A DNA stretch of 64,000 bases, from positions 10,001 through 74,000 of the forward strand of contig CAJNDS010002298.1 of the NCBI GenBank assembly GCA_905221605.1, read 5' to 3'. Both the position numbers and the translations under genes were made by a program. The stretch's first letter is position 1, and each line of letters opens with the position of its first letter. Of this stretch, positions 13,701 to 22,566 are shown piece by piece. Source of the DNA: Symbiodinium natans (taxonomy: Eukaryota; Sar; Dinophyceae; Suessiales; Symbiodiniaceae). The notes under the pieces are model-generated. The model saw only the letters and a list, made by a program, of their open reading frames with translations, searched no databases and was not told the DNA's origin.

Positions 13701-15742
13701 GCTGGAAAGTACTGCGTTCTCCCTCGTGCCACCTCCTCAGTATACAGGTTCGGATGGTAATCTCCCTCAGCCATGTCCTTTTCTACCATAGCCCTGATGG
13801 CCGCCTTCTTGGTCTGCGTGAGATAATCAATGGGGTTAAACACGGTCGCGCCTATTTCCTCACCTTCGTCCCGCGTCCACGTCACCCATGATGTGTTTCT
13901 AATCACAGCTCCTTCCGCCGAGTGTATCATCCAACTCTGCCCCGCCTCGGCCGCCTCGACTACAGCCTCCCATGTTGATCTACGCCTGGCTATCCGATAG
14001 TTCATCTTGTAATGAGGAATCATGATTTTCTCCTTCATCTCCTCCGGCTTGATCACCTCCTGCCAGTTTCTGCTCCTCTTCTTTACACCCCCTGCCTCTT
14101 CGTCCTCCGGCTCGTTACATTCTTCGGCAAGGGTGAAATCTATCAGCTGTAGATATGCGTACAATCGCCGTTCTATCCTTGACGGGTTCGCGCCCTTGTC
14201 CCTGATCCCTCCTAGGAGGATCCTTTGCATAGTACATCGTGCCCAAAGCGGAAGCTTCTTGATTTCTTCTCTCCTCCTATCCGGTTTCCACCTCTGGATG
14301 TCCTCCGGCCGGTACTTCACCTCAAGCTGTTCTTGATACTGTTTCCGGACCACCTCCCCCAGCTTCACCTTCATGATGTTCGCAAATTCCGGTCGCCTTC
14401 CTCGGTGCTGTTCTATCCTTTTCTTGATCTCTGCCGCTACCGTCCCAGCTCCGGCGCTGTTCAAACCTGCCATCAGGTCTTCTACCGTAACATCCTTCAG
14501 CACCTTGTACATCAAGTCCTCCAAGTTGAAAATGGAGAAATTCACTCCCCTTATCAACAGCCGGTCGCTCACCTCAGGGCCCAGGCGCTGCGTAACCTCC
14601 CTTACCCTTTGTGCTCGAAGTTCTCTATCCAGCTCCATCGGCCCCATATTGCTCGCTCTGCGTTCTATCGCTATTTCCGTAGCCCTCCTCCACTGTTCCC
14701 TCCTCACGTCAGGGTTCGCTCTCCAGAAACCCATTCCCTCAACCCTGTAGTCTCTGGCAATCGCTTGAATCTCCTCACGCCATTGTGGTGACTCCCTCAA
14801 ACTCGCGGCTGCCATTCTCAATCTTCTCCTAGCATCGGGTTCCACACTATCCTCCATCAGCTCAGGTGCCTGTGGTCTTTCTAGACATCTATCCAAATTC
14901 CATTCCGGAAGAACTCCGCTTTCGTTGGTGGCGATCTTTCCCAACGTCATAATAACATCCATGAAGTCCAGTTTCGCCTCCGGTTTGTCCACGACCACTA
15001 TTCCTGCGGCGACCATAAGCTCGTGTGGCTCGAAAAGGTCTATCTCTTCCCATGGCATCCCCTCCGCTGCTAGTCTCTCGGTCAGCCGTGCAACTATCCT
15101 CCTCGGATCGTATTCAGGTAGATATGAATTCTGCACGATCGCCGCCAACACCACCGATGGTGGCCTGCCCTTTACCAAGGTACTATACTTTCCCACTTGT
15201 CCCAGCTCCTTTTCGCAGACCGGGCACACAGCACCTTCGCACGGAAATGCCTCGCCATTGCTATCTACCCCCGTATATCCCAACCACCAAGCAAAGCACG
15301 CATGACAATGGTATCCCCAGCATATCCTTCTAAGCCACTCGACCGGCTCGCTGAAACTATGTATTCCCGACCCTCTCGTGTTGCTCTCCTCTATCGGGTT
15401 CTCCCGGGTGACCCGCTCATGCACCTCGTCCGTCATCCTTTTCACGAGCTCATCCCTCTCCGCCCTCGCTTCGTCCAACCACGGGAATGGGAAGTTGTGC
15501 TTCTGGTTCCATACATCCTCCACGACTCGCCTATAAATCTCCGGGTTCTGTCGTGCCACATGACTATCCTCTTCCCTGTCAGCTATCGTATCAACACCGT
15601 GTCCAAACAACTCCGAGAACCCTTGACCTCTCTCGTTCTCACTATCTGGCTCCCTCGCCTCATGAGCTTCCACGCCCTCCATCTTGCTATCCATCTCCGG
15701 ACTCTCGGGCTCGTTCATCTCCCCCCCCGCATCTATCTGCAT
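7781..15742 (-). CDS. Giant uncharacterised retrotransposon protein (2653 aa), zinc-binding and coiled coil
   Basis: I do not recognise this family. The first ATG is at 15742; the frame extends to 15766 only through a GTG. From the N-terminus: an acidic stretch; a cysteine cluster with C141, C146/C149 and C173/C176 spaced like a zinc ribbon; a long charged, helix-rich region; a strong coiled coil at about residues 980-1390, rich in E, K, R and Q; a globular part; a second cysteine cluster (CVHCLACHC... CPMCC) at about 2070-2105; and a basic, Arg/Gly/Ser-rich tail that could bind nucleic acid. No protease, polymerase, RNase H or helicase motif is visible. It is the last ORF of the element, 71 nt after the previous stop. 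Its frame is open for about 8 kb in an element with identical LTRs, which argues that it is translated and selected. It could be structural (particle scaffold), a replication accessory factor, or captured cargo. Confidence 0.8.
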   Translation of the reverse strand: MQIDAGGEMNEPESPEMDSKMEGVEAHEAREPDSENERGQGFSELFGHGVDTIADREEDSHVARQNPEIYRRVVEDVWNQKHNFPFPWLDEARAERDELVKRMTDEVHERVTRENPIEESNTRGSGIHSFSEPVEWLRRICWGYHCHACFAWWLGYTGVDSNGEAFPCEGAVCPVCEKELGQVGKYSTLVKGRPPSVVLAAIVQNSYLPEYDPRRIVARLTERLAAEGMPWEEIDLFEPHELMVAAGIVVVDKPEAKLDFMDVIMTLGKIATNESGVLPEWNLDRCLERPQAPELMEDSVEPDARRRLRMAAASLRESPQWREEIQAIARDYRVEGMGFWRANPDVRREQWRRATEIAIERRASNMGPMELDRELRAQRVREVTQRLGPEVSDRLLIRGVNFSIFNLEDLMYKVLKDVTVEDLMAGLNSAGAGTVAAEIKKRIEQHRGRRPEFANIMKVKLGEVVRKQYQEQLEVKYRPEDIQRWKPDRRREEIKKLPLWARCTMQRILLGGIRDKGANPSRIERRLYAYLQLIDFTLAEECNEPEDEEAGGVKKRSRNWQEVIKPEEMKEKIMIPHYKMNYRIARRRSTWEAVVEAAEAGQSWMIHSAEGAVIRNTSWVTWTRDEGEEIGATVFNPIDYLTQTKKAAIRAMVEKDMAEGDYHPNLYTEEVARGRTQYFPAHELVNALMVDSLRVTLTDRASKLCASAIFKNWVPQFERRDRLMAELHAVQVLLDGVVRSANQMPMVHPHMMYGLATLTKLRDFYAAMREAAEFYGLGSRPLGTIVADASMKEPMHPLERPEMMATNVRDVMRSMASALILTEMPETWEGLTLAEYRDRQERAAVEMDEQDRRMGWDRMRERAMTGHERKYNTAVIRQDPDDSKAVMLNMSLVAANPITAHRAPTANIRSDRVEHGRDVPGELRADRFLTGDIEAEPTHRPFMIQADRMRASMESVVTKIIDGTLISTQKGKENMTDRERLQETEDRIKQLKFRLTNVAVRLVMVGLIDEDEDDPLCEEFDEDYERRKYYSDEEWKNIKEAEVQLGERDILVMRRRDLRGMPREEVIARLIAKLADKVSEVEKCKWVIGRMAEERMDKAGIAAEVRARAVEDKTKIEDLSRQLEDMKVEPRGGGRTMDEYKGIESMHAENENHKLKEELAVAVHERDRLARRVGELEGVAENNAKLVAEVEVHLRERKEELRRIGAINEMRDEFRALRDRMEKTATSGSGATSSEGTSEEGKIAGDRRVKELESELEELKKEYKATKQAGQEQGQEFSELKKTLQETAKLRDDEEKERETMRKQAEENLKKYQDKESELRDSLQKIEEREAALKDARDKLERAEERLRGYQTMDDELKESRRRAQESEAAMKKAMDRIRQLEDQLPKTEKERDTEDKGAEKDSQKGATTPDVKTNPDPIEDSREPDKMDDEHAAADDSMNIVDPKTSAGTTNYESAVPESARNFGGPIEQYSLGGRAAMVELDNPVKGARIYKVKENFEVGRDTSSTEERGYGMAASKSLKGIMDSAGIKREQVEKIKGDEEAEWRFQEDLIRRAKADKRDIEDKPGMSRMSRRFREIQRRNAAVMGEINKKVMLQTSHTVKGDPAHGRWELTLIPTGNRDADGNEMMRNSDEEVVLLPIVEQTTGVENLEKYKMVLERIVSQLADETRMVMGIEKGKPEELVTATGVSNDSVTTWTGATLNELGIKGEVTEIEKPYPANVYIEMARIVAELAAWGGDAYPVQRGDRRNVRRSTQEAMIDGSAINKGNGIEYALWAEQHHGGGIAWSRIRKEVDERSSYRLRRGDEYRIAYLSQFYGIEITSKVYRCPKTKELKVGIPLAVKPTSGMRMPRNVAMLKSWAGDRVEGQKEERESLWFRLHPADLPCTGYMVVGDAQWQEYAKDGIVWPEAGHSGVIVEGWHRDDMGNPLRGSQMTLKAHWTKYSVEPSDVSSMHGLEFPQGGMPEWLYDSLRLAAVRGRRIGIAIDMRMFTLIGGDVVVTRSGRFMLLGPVPMACWKAVWFEDTYTALYMRDCELDMLADERGDSQVNRDRLSKTLGTDEYRDRVRWIMSEMTEECVHCLACHCRMAKGIVICPMCCKPMPSYPDYLMGMNLWEITDRNATMGRKTKWKTKLQEALDRAGIKITFRMVAERIDMIERDVVAGILASLNPAEDWYLGFRAGLWPEYEIAASRPGVYRFAMEEAAIHAMMLDRELATSFGKILNFEYNQSGTDHSGIVDASDFQQALETVAARAVVTARQRFFSMHAGCLRRGGQFMSYQLLIAMAAGFNSPLWGNNAWAKSTRDMMVQTANSCLEIMERIVAETKRDPTQPMAKHMKFDTEGIPFNATWGEIKGKKNKLHGYSHAAGSAIRNLGLRRERSETGPVTEVYWCSVPMGGMMMNWASMGVAGHSRDEAQPEARAANAGTAYPIAGVSLVELNEKGWPRRIESKGTRTVDVELKDETGKRQEPLTRAESSSPIQPKERGGARTDGAEPKARTRSPLDRERRDIIRWPKYAMSDDSSVRSSSRGWGKGRDRDRADDRGGRYGWMPTVPRFAEGTKMLDRGRGKGSLLERTRAQRGGHVTGPETEDESAMSEALNPEFRGTETTSINRANVGVETGDDASDASAGDPAKGKGKRGRPLMWRPRRDRQRDEA

Positions 15743-15813
15743 TGTGGCGTCCTTTGCTTCCCTCACCCCGAGTCGAGCGGTTCAGGTCTTATCCCTGTTG
15801 CGCTCCTCCTGCC

Positions 15814-18800
15814 CTAGAGTGCCTCCTTGAGCGCATCCTCCTTGATTTCTTCTATCCACCGATAATAGTCTGCCGGATAGCCTTGGCCCATGCTCTCTAT
15901 CCTTCTCATCGAACTGATGATCTCCTCGAACAGCGTGCAGTCGTTCCCTATCATCTCCACAATATCAGTCTCATGCTTAACCAGCATCATGTTCTGCGCT
16001 ATCCACCATGCCATGGTGTTGGCCCATTCCCTCGGGAACTTCATGTCTTCAAGAATCATCGTCCTGACGAATTTGGCCAGCCATATTCTCACCACATAAT
16101 TCGAAAACTCGATTTTATTCAGGGGAGTCGTGCCCCCCGTCTCGGATCCAAATCCTTGCTTTGTCACCTCCTCCACCATGTCCGCAACGTCCATGCTATC
16201 CGGATAGCCCCCGGTACCGGCTTCCATCCTCGTCATCACGCGATCTATCAAATGCTCCCCGGCCCTCTGGACAACCTCGAACAACTTCGTCTCCCACAGC
16301 ATCTCGAGCTCTTCATAACCCAGGGAAAGTGTCTCTGGTTCTATCATTACGTTGTATATAGTCCACCGCATCTCCACCTCTATCTCATCCGCGTCGTTGG
16401 ATGTAGGCTTTACTCTAGGCTCACTCGGCGGCGGTGAAATCGATGAAGGCTTGTGTCCAGGCCGGCCTAGTCTGCCTCCGTCAGCTCTCAACTCTGGCAC
16501 GGTCCCCAATATTCCATTCATGCCCATCCACACCCGATAGAATTGCTCTACCCACTTCCTCATGCCTCCGACGTTGCTCTCAACGTTCAATATCCTGCTT
16601 CTCATCAAAGTTCCCAAAGCTATCCCGGTGTATGACGGTTCGGCGCCAGGCCTCGTTCCCGACAGCACCTGCGAGTCATATATTCCCGCCATTACAATGT
16701 CGTACACTTCTTTGGGTGTGATCTCATCGGTAACCTCCCTCGGGCACGCCGCTCTAATCATCCGGCGTATTACCTGTACCACTATCGTTGTCCACGCCAT
16801 CGGTGGGGCTCCATAACAGCGAATCCAGTGCTGCATTTCTACCAAATGCCCCTCCCCTAGCACCTGTCCTGCCCTCGTATTCCTCGACCATGGGGCCTCT
16901 ATCACAGGCGATCCCTCTTCTTCCATCGTCAATCTCAATATCCCCCCACTCTCTCCAGTACCCACGCATTCCACTCGATCCAGTTCTGTCCCGTCGGCAA
17001 CCACTCCCACCGTGCCTCCAGATCCTATCACCATCGGTCCTTCGCCACTGTCTCCGCTTCTCGTTGCCTGCTGCGTCTCTCTATCCGAATATTCCTGCTC
17101 GGACTTGAGGTCGCTCAGGGTCTTGATGTTGCTACCTGTCCCAGCACCACCCTTCCATCTGGGAGCCTGCATAACCGCCCCCTTGGTATCACCTCGTGTT
17201 GGCACCGGTGGAGCCGGCGGTCTATCCCCTTGATCACCTATCCCAGCGGTTCCCCTAAGTGCTCCGCCATCTCTGCCATCTCCCGCCTTTTCCCCGGCAC
17301 TTTTTCTCTTCTCGTCTCTTGCTTGTTTCTCTTGTCGTTGGTTCGCGAGCTCCTGAGCACTCTCGAGTAGCTCCTTTCTCTTCATAGCCTCCCGGTTTTC
17401 TTTCTTCGCCTTCTTTTGTTCTGACCGACTCCTCACGGTGGCGAAACCCTCGTCACTGCCTTCCTTGAACTCCTCAGTCATTGATGCGTCTCCCTCTCGA
17501 GCAGATTGGTTCTCCGGTCTATCCTCACCCATAGCATCATCCTCTTCTCCATCCGACTCTGCATCGTCCTCCATCATCTCTGCGTCATCTGCCATCGCCG
17601 TCAGCTGCCCGATAGCTTCCATAGCCCTTAGAGCTTGGTATTCGGGGTCCTTCATGTGGAAGCCGGCCGCCGTGTAAATGATCACTTTCATCCGGTGCCA
17701 AGAACCCCTATCTCCGGCTGACACACAGTGAGCTTCGGACTTACCACACATCGTCTTCCACACCGACTCATCTATCCTGGCAGCCATCTCCGCATACACC
17801 CCTTGTCTATCCGATGTCCTAAGGCTCTCCGTGACTCCCGTGATCTTTGTCTCTGGCACAATCACTTTCGTTTTCAGTGACCGGTCTGCCTTCGCCACTT
17901 CTATCCAGCGTCTGAGCCAGACTCCAACCTCTCCAATGCTATCCCTGCTCTCCTCGCCGATCACCTCCCTAATAGCTGAAGTTTCTCTATCATATAACTC
18001 CATGTCTCGCGGGGTCGGCCACATCATTCCAAACATCGAGATGAACAGGATCTGCGCCCAGAAGCCGAACGTTCGCCCGGCACCGATGTACAACCTTCCC
18101 GCGTCCACCCCTATTCGAGGAAATGCCGTACGCATAACGTTCCAAGGCAGAGTGATGATTCCAGACTTCTTCATCAGTCTATCCATGGCTTCTCCAGCCC
18201 TTATCAGCTCCTTGGCCTCCTCCCTGACTCTGTAGTTAGTGGGGAATCCATTCTCTTCGAAATTTCCGGGCCCTACCCAGAGCACATTGGCATTGGCTTT
18301 CCTGATCGTCTCCCTCGTCTCCCTCGCCACCTTGGTTTTAGTGTCATCGTCTGTAGCCTCGAACCGTCTCACCTCTTCTATTGCTCGGCGAGCATTCCCT
18401 GCTGCCATTCCAGCTGGGGCCAATACCACAATAATGTTCGTCACTTGATTCCCTCCCATGCCCTTCGAGACGCATTCCTTGCACACTTCCTGAACCTTCT
18501 TGTACGCACCCTGGTAGGTCATTGCCTGCGTTCCTGTCAGTTTGTGCGTAATGAACGACATACTCTCCGCGGCCTTTCCATAGCCACCATGCGCCTTCAA
18601 TAGCAATCCTACCCACTCTCGGACTTCCCCTGGTGACGCCGGATTCTTCTTATTCGAGACGCCCTCTATCCCCTCAGGTATGATGATGTGCACGTAGGTC
18701 TTCTGATCCGCACTACATCGGAGCTGAAGTGGCGGCTTCATTCCCTCCGCCCACCATGTCACCAGCTCAGCCGCCTTGCGCTCATGGAATGCAGTAGCTA

Positions 18801-21800
18801 TGTCAAACATCCACTCGTAGGTCTCCACCGCGGACTCAAGCTCGCTCGAAAGCGCTGGCTCCATCAATCTCCCTCCAACTCCGCCCATTCCTATACCAAT
18901 GATAGCCGCCCAGGCCTGAGCCTCGAACGCCCAGCTCTGGTCGACGTCCTCCGGTCTGTTCCACCCATATTTCCTGGGTGCCTTTTCTATTCCCAACACT
19001 ATGCTCCCCACGTCCGCCATTTCCAAAACTTTGCCCATGTGGTGCGTGGCCTTATTCGCCTCCTCCATGACTTTCTCCTCTATCCCGCTGCTCTCCACAC
19101 ACCGTCTGTAAATGGCTGGCCCCACAAAACTCCTCCACGGCATCTTCACGACGGCGCTATCGTGTCCCGTGGCCATTGGGGCCTCTATCCCCATATACTC
19201 CAATAAACGTATCACATTGGCCCATTCACTATCCACCGGGTAGTAATCCTTGTCTCGATCAGGCCCAGACACGCCCCCACCGCTAGGCAACTCCGCTATC
19301 CACCCCCTCATGAGCCCTATCAAACCACTTCTTGAGCCAGTTGGCTGTTCGACGACCTTCGTGGCATTTTCGTCACCTTCCCGATGCAGGAACTCACGTT
19401 CCATCTTCCAATCCACAGGTCGCTCAGGAAGAGGTCCTCGGGCCGGGCCTATGATTGCGCGCTTTTTCAGGTGATAGCGCCAATACAGCCTCTCAACCCC
19501 CTGTGGATGCTTCTCCATCAGCGCCGACATCTCACTCATGAGGTGGCTATTCGCTCCTAAACCCGGGTGCTTCGGCCTACAGATAAGTGCTTGCCCGATG
19601 ATCTTCGTGGCCCTCATAAAGCAGAACAATACCCCGTCTATCTCCACTCTATCCACATCCAGTCGGATCTGCCCGTCAGGCACCGACGATCTCCTTGTCC
19701 CCACATCCATCTTGACATTCTTGCCTATCCTTCTGAAGCCAGCCAGTACTCTTACTATCCATCCATTCCCTAACGAATGCCATGTAGAGTATGACGCTGT
19801 ACCACAGATGCTCCGTCCAAACCAGCATCCCGCAGAGTCGTGCACACTGGGAGCGCCAGTCGTCCACGTGACCAGCGGATGGCTTCGATCTATCCCACCA
19901 GATGCTATCATCGACCACAACGCCTCTAGAGACGTTCCGTGGAAAATCCACCCGGGCACATTGAACTCCTCATTCCCGACCGACATCTCCTGATTCAGCT
20001 TTTCTGCTCCGGCGTATTCGGCCTTCGTGGGTACCCACATACATCGCGAATCCGTGAAATGTTCCTTCACGTCCTTAACCCCCCCGTCTGCCTGGACCTC
20101 CGGAAATATGGTCACTTCTTCGGCCAGGGACCAGTGCAACAGGTGTAGAACTGACGTCGGTCCCCCTATTTGCCATGACAGTGTATCCAGATACTCCTTC
20201 ATCTGCCCATTTGCTGCATTCGCCATAACTCCGTATCCTTTTTCTCCCCCCTCGCTTCTCCGGAATTCCTCCATCACGTCTCTTCCTCTCTTCAAGTATT
20301 GGCTTTCGTAGGCCCCCATAATCTCGTCTGCCATGCCTATCACCTTGATCTTGGGCTGCGCCTCCGTCCATATCTTCAGCTTCTCCTCGCTCGACTTATG
20401 GCTGACCGCTATCCGCTCCGCAACCTGAGACGGTGGAATTGCATACTTTAATGGTCGCACGGCCAACCACGTCATCATGCCTTTGATCGCATCATCGAAC
20501 GGGCTCTTCTCTGTGTCGTCCATGTGGATCTCCGCCCAATCTAGGGTCTTTCTGCTGATCCCTCCCCAGCTAGCCCTGAACGGGTCCTTACTTCCGTTCG
20601 TGACGTCATACACCCCTCCCACAGAGATGGCTATCGGTGCCACACCAGCTATCATCCTCTCATATGATCTCCCCTTCTGGAAGGACTTCTCTGTCTCATC
20701 AGTCGCGCCGAGGAATTTAGGGGCCCATGGCGTATCAACATCTCCTCCCGTGCCCGCTGTGGGCATGGCACATCCCGGCACGTCCATCCCTCTGGCCAAT
20801 CGCACCCCTATCAAGTCGTTCAGCTTCTCCTTCGACATCTCCCAGAGATACATAATCTTGTGTACTCGCATTCTATCCACATCGTATCCCACGGCTGAAC
20901 GCTTACCTCCTTTCTTCGCCGTCTTGGCCTGGGCCTCTTCCGCTCGCACACCAGCTATCCCACTGCTCATCCATTTCTTGAAGTNNNNNNNNNNNNNNNN
21001 NNNNNNNNNNNNNNNNNNNNNNNNNNNNNNNNNNNNNNNNNNNNNNNNNNNNNNNNNNNNNNNNNNNNNNNNNNNNNNNNNNNNCTTTAGTTCGAGGACC
21101 AGTGCATTCCTCTCTGCCTCCCACATGACTATGTCGCATTCGCCCTTTTCCATATTCTCGAGGTTGATGGTTTCAGCGTGCCCGGCCCTGAAGAATGCCT
21201 CATCCACAGGTTCCCGTTCCTCTTCCAAGTCCGACAGCGTCCACCCTTCTGAATCAAACACATCACTCTGGTCGTCGAATCCGGAGCTTTCCTCTCTATC
21301 TTGGTCGTGGCGTCGATCTGTGTCGCTGCTCTCCCTCTCCCCGGCCAGCACTACTATCCATCCGTTGCAGTTCATGTCTCCCACCTCGAGCTCTTCTCCA
21401 GGGTAAGCTACCGCGGCCCCTCCGGTGCTATGTCTGGTGCGGCGACTGTTTGGCTTCATCATCCTAACCTTGCCTATGTCGTCGCCGTCGACCAGGATCA
21501 CGCGCAGGTCCTGTATGTGTTTCGCCCGGGGTCCGAAGACCTCCCCCATTGCCTCTCGGCCTGGATTATTCATAACTATGCATCTTTTCCATCTGGGCTC
21601 CTCACGACTGATGTACGGTGCCCCATCCTCGGCAGCCGCAGCAGCATAGTTCCTCACCAGCGTCTGATCTTCTCGATCCGTAGCATCGTCGACGTGCTCG
21701 TCGTCTCCCTCCATGTCTATCACCCAATACGAGTTTCCTCCGTTCATTCTTCTCTTGGCTATCTTCAGCAGCTTCTCTAGTGATCCCCCGGTCTCGTCAC

Positions 21801-22566
21801 CTCTAATCGTTCCCTTTTCCAGCTGTGCCAAGGAGTCCACGTCCAGTGTCACCATACCACTACTATATCCGAGATATTCTCCCTCGTGTTCTTCACATGC
21901 CATCGACACCGAATCACCCTCTTCCTCGCCGCAGATGCTTACCACGTCCTCTATCACCTTGATCATTTCGCGTATCGCCTTACGCCCCTGCTCTCGTTGC
22001 ACGTCCATTTTCGTGTCCGATGTCCTCACCATGTGCGACATTAACTCATGATCCCTTGGCATATGATCGCATGCTAGCATGTCCGCCGCGATCGCGTTCA
22101 TCATACATGGAGTGATCATTCCTATGTAACACGACGCGTCCACCCCGTCATTCATACCCAGCATGCATCCATCACTCCGTACTATCCACATGTCCCAGGC
22201 AAGCGCCATTCGAACAATGGTCTCGTCGGCCAATCGACTTTTGCCGCCTATCCAGATGGTCGTAGCCACTATTCCTCTGCTGTTGGCGTCGGTGATAACC
22301 TTTTCTATATTACCAAACACTCTATCTCGAGCCTCTCGCGTACTATCTATACCTTCCTCACGTCTCCAACCGGATGCCTTTCGATCAACTTCTATGCTCA
22401 TGCCTTCGCTAGACGCATCGATAGCGATGACCACATCCGTCACATCCTCTCCTATCACACATCCTTCCCCCGATATCCAAGATACGTTCTCACCTCCGTT
22501 ATCCCCTATTTCTTCTATTCCGACCCCCATGACCTGCACTTTAGGCTGTTCGCCCAACTCCCTCAT
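15814..22566 (-). CDS. Giant uncharacterised retrotransposon protein (~2250 aa) with ADP-ribosyltransferase-like segment
   Basis: The start chosen is the ATG at 22566, which lies 25 nt inside the end of the upstream integrase ORF; the open frame extends to 22776 through a TTG. Residues about 494-527 are unknown because of the 100-N gap. Around residue 876 the segment WIFHGTSLEALWSMIASGG resembles the first catalytic motif (HGT plus following helix) of PARP/ART-type folds; the remaining ART motifs are not convincing. Another segment, at roughly 16.9-17.5 kb, is charged, low-complexity and basic. The N-terminal part contains VVIAIDASSEG, which starts like an RNase H first strand, but the other acidic positions cannot be matched. 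No reverse transcriptase motif (such as Y/F-x-D-D in context) is seen. The function is unknown; it is the fourth of five ORFs and is preserved across nearly 7 kb. Confidence 0.78.
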   Translation of the reverse strand: MRELGEQPKVQVMGVGIEEIGDNGGENVSWISGEGCVIGEDVTDVVIAIDASSEGMSIEVDRKASGWRREEGIDSTREARDRVFGNIEKVITDANSRGIVATTIWIGGKSRLADETIVRMALAWDMWIVRSDGCMLGMNDGVDASCYIGMITPCMMNAIAADMLACDHMPRDHELMSHMVRTSDTKMDVQREQGRKAIREMIKVIEDVVSICGEEEGDSVSMACEEHEGEYLGYSSGMVTLDVDSLAQLEKGTIRGDETGGSLEKLLKIAKRRMNGGNSYWVIDMEGDDEHVDDATDREDQTLVRNYAAAAAEDGAPYISREEPRWKRCIVMNNPGREAMGEVFGPRAKHIQDLRVILVDGDDIGKVRMMKPNSRRTRHSTGGAAVAYPGEELEVGDMNCNGWIVVLAGERESSDTDRRHDQDREESSGFDDQSDVFDSEGWTLSDLEEEREPVDEAFFRAGHAETINLENMEKGECDIVMWEAERNALVLELKXXXXXXXXXXXXXXXXXXXXXXXXXXXXXXXXXXFKKWMSSGIAGVRAEEAQAKTAKKGGKRSAVGYDVDRMRVHKIMYLWEMSKEKLNDLIGVRLARGMDVPGCAMPTAGTGGDVDTPWAPKFLGATDETEKSFQKGRSYERMIAGVAPIAISVGGVYDVTNGSKDPFRASWGGISRKTLDWAEIHMDDTEKSPFDDAIKGMMTWLAVRPLKYAIPPSQVAERIAVSHKSSEEKLKIWTEAQPKIKVIGMADEIMGAYESQYLKRGRDVMEEFRRSEGGEKGYGVMANAANGQMKEYLDTLSWQIGGPTSVLHLLHWSLAEEVTIFPEVQADGGVKDVKEHFTDSRCMWVPTKAEYAGAEKLNQEMSVGNEEFNVPGWIFHGTSLEALWSMIASGGIDRSHPLVTWTTGAPSVHDSAGCWFGRSICGTASYSTWHSLGNGWIVRVLAGFRRIGKNVKMDVGTRRSSVPDGQIRLDVDRVEIDGVLFCFMRATKIIGQALICRPKHPGLGANSHLMSEMSALMEKHPQGVERLYWRYHLKKRAIIGPARGPLPERPVDWKMEREFLHREGDENATKVVEQPTGSRSGLIGLMRGWIAELPSGGGVSGPDRDKDYYPVDSEWANVIRLLEYMGIEAPMATGHDSAVVKMPWRSFVGPAIYRRCVESSGIEEKVMEEANKATHHMGKVLEMADVGSIVLGIEKAPRKYGWNRPEDVDQSWAFEAQAWAAIIGIGMGGVGGRLMEPALSSELESAVETYEWMFDIATAFHERKAAELVTWWAEGMKPPLQLRCSADQKTYVHIIIPEGIEGVSNKKNPASPGEVREWVGLLLKAHGGYGKAAESMSFITHKLTGTQAMTYQGAYKKVQEVCKECVSKGMGGNQVTNIIVVLAPAGMAAGNARRAIEEVRRFEATDDDTKTKVARETRETIRKANANVLWVGPGNFEENGFPTNYRVREEAKELIRAGEAMDRLMKKSGIITLPWNVMRTAFPRIGVDAGRLYIGAGRTFGFWAQILFISMFGMMWPTPRDMELYDRETSAIREVIGEESRDSIGEVGVWLRRWIEVAKADRSLKTKVIVPETKITGVTESLRTSDRQGVYAEMAARIDESVWKTMCGKSEAHCVSAGDRGSWHRMKVIIYTAAGFHMKDPEYQALRAMEAIGQLTAMADDAEMMEDDAESDGEEDDAMGEDRPENQSAREGDASMTEEFKEGSDEGFATVRSRSEQKKAKKENREAMKRKELLESAQELANQRQEKQARDEKRKSAGEKAGDGRDGGALRGTAGIGDQGDRPPAPPVPTRGDTKGAVMQAPRWKGGAGTGSNIKTLSDLKSEQEYSDRETQQATRSGDSGEGPMVIGSGGTVGVVADGTELDRVECVGTGESGGILRLTMEEEGSPVIEAPWSRNTRAGQVLGEGHLVEMQHWIRCYGAPPMAWTTIVVQVIRRMIRAACPREVTDEITPKEVYDIVMAGIYDSQVLSGTRPGAEPSYTGIALGTLMRSRILNVESNVGGMRKWVEQFYRVWMGMNGILGTVPELRADGGRLGRPGHKPSSISPPPSEPRVKPTSNDADEIEVEMRWTIYNVMIEPETLSLGYEELEMLWETKLFEVVQRAGEHLIDRVMTRMEAGTGGYPDSMDVADMVEEVTKQGFGSETGGTTPLNKIEFSNYVVRIWLAKFVRTMILEDMKFPREWANTMAWWIAQNMMLVKHETDIVEMIGNDCTLFEEIISSMRRIESMGQGYPADYYRWIEEIKEDALKEAL
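20985..21084. other. Assembly gap (100 N)
   Basis: Exactly 100 N, the usual placeholder for a gap of unknown size. The coding frame is open on both sides, in register if the length were truly 100. Missing sequence here could be of any length, including a domain absent elsewhere in the element. Confidence 0.97.
22541..22566 (-). promoter_or_regulatory. Overlapping stop/start between ORF3 and ORF4
   Basis: The first ATG of ORF4 (22566) lies 25 nt upstream of the end of the ORF3 TAA stop (22541), in the +1 frame relative to ORF3. Two routes to ORF4 are possible: termination-reinitiation at this ATG, or +1 frameshifting within the longer 22567-22776 overlap, where both frames are open. The other two 5' junctions of the element are -1. 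Confidence 0.45.

Noticed and set aside
7746-16437. Long plus-strand ORFs (for example 7746-8672 with 308 codons and 15487-16437 with 316 codons) opposite the giant ORFs
   Set aside because: They are Ser/Pro/Leu-rich shadows of purine-rich minus-strand coding sequence and end where the minus-strand codon pattern changes; no motifs.
21900-22500. RNase H in the N-terminal part of ORF4 (IDAS motif)
   Set aside because: Only the first-strand pattern fits; the other catalytic acidic residues cannot be placed.
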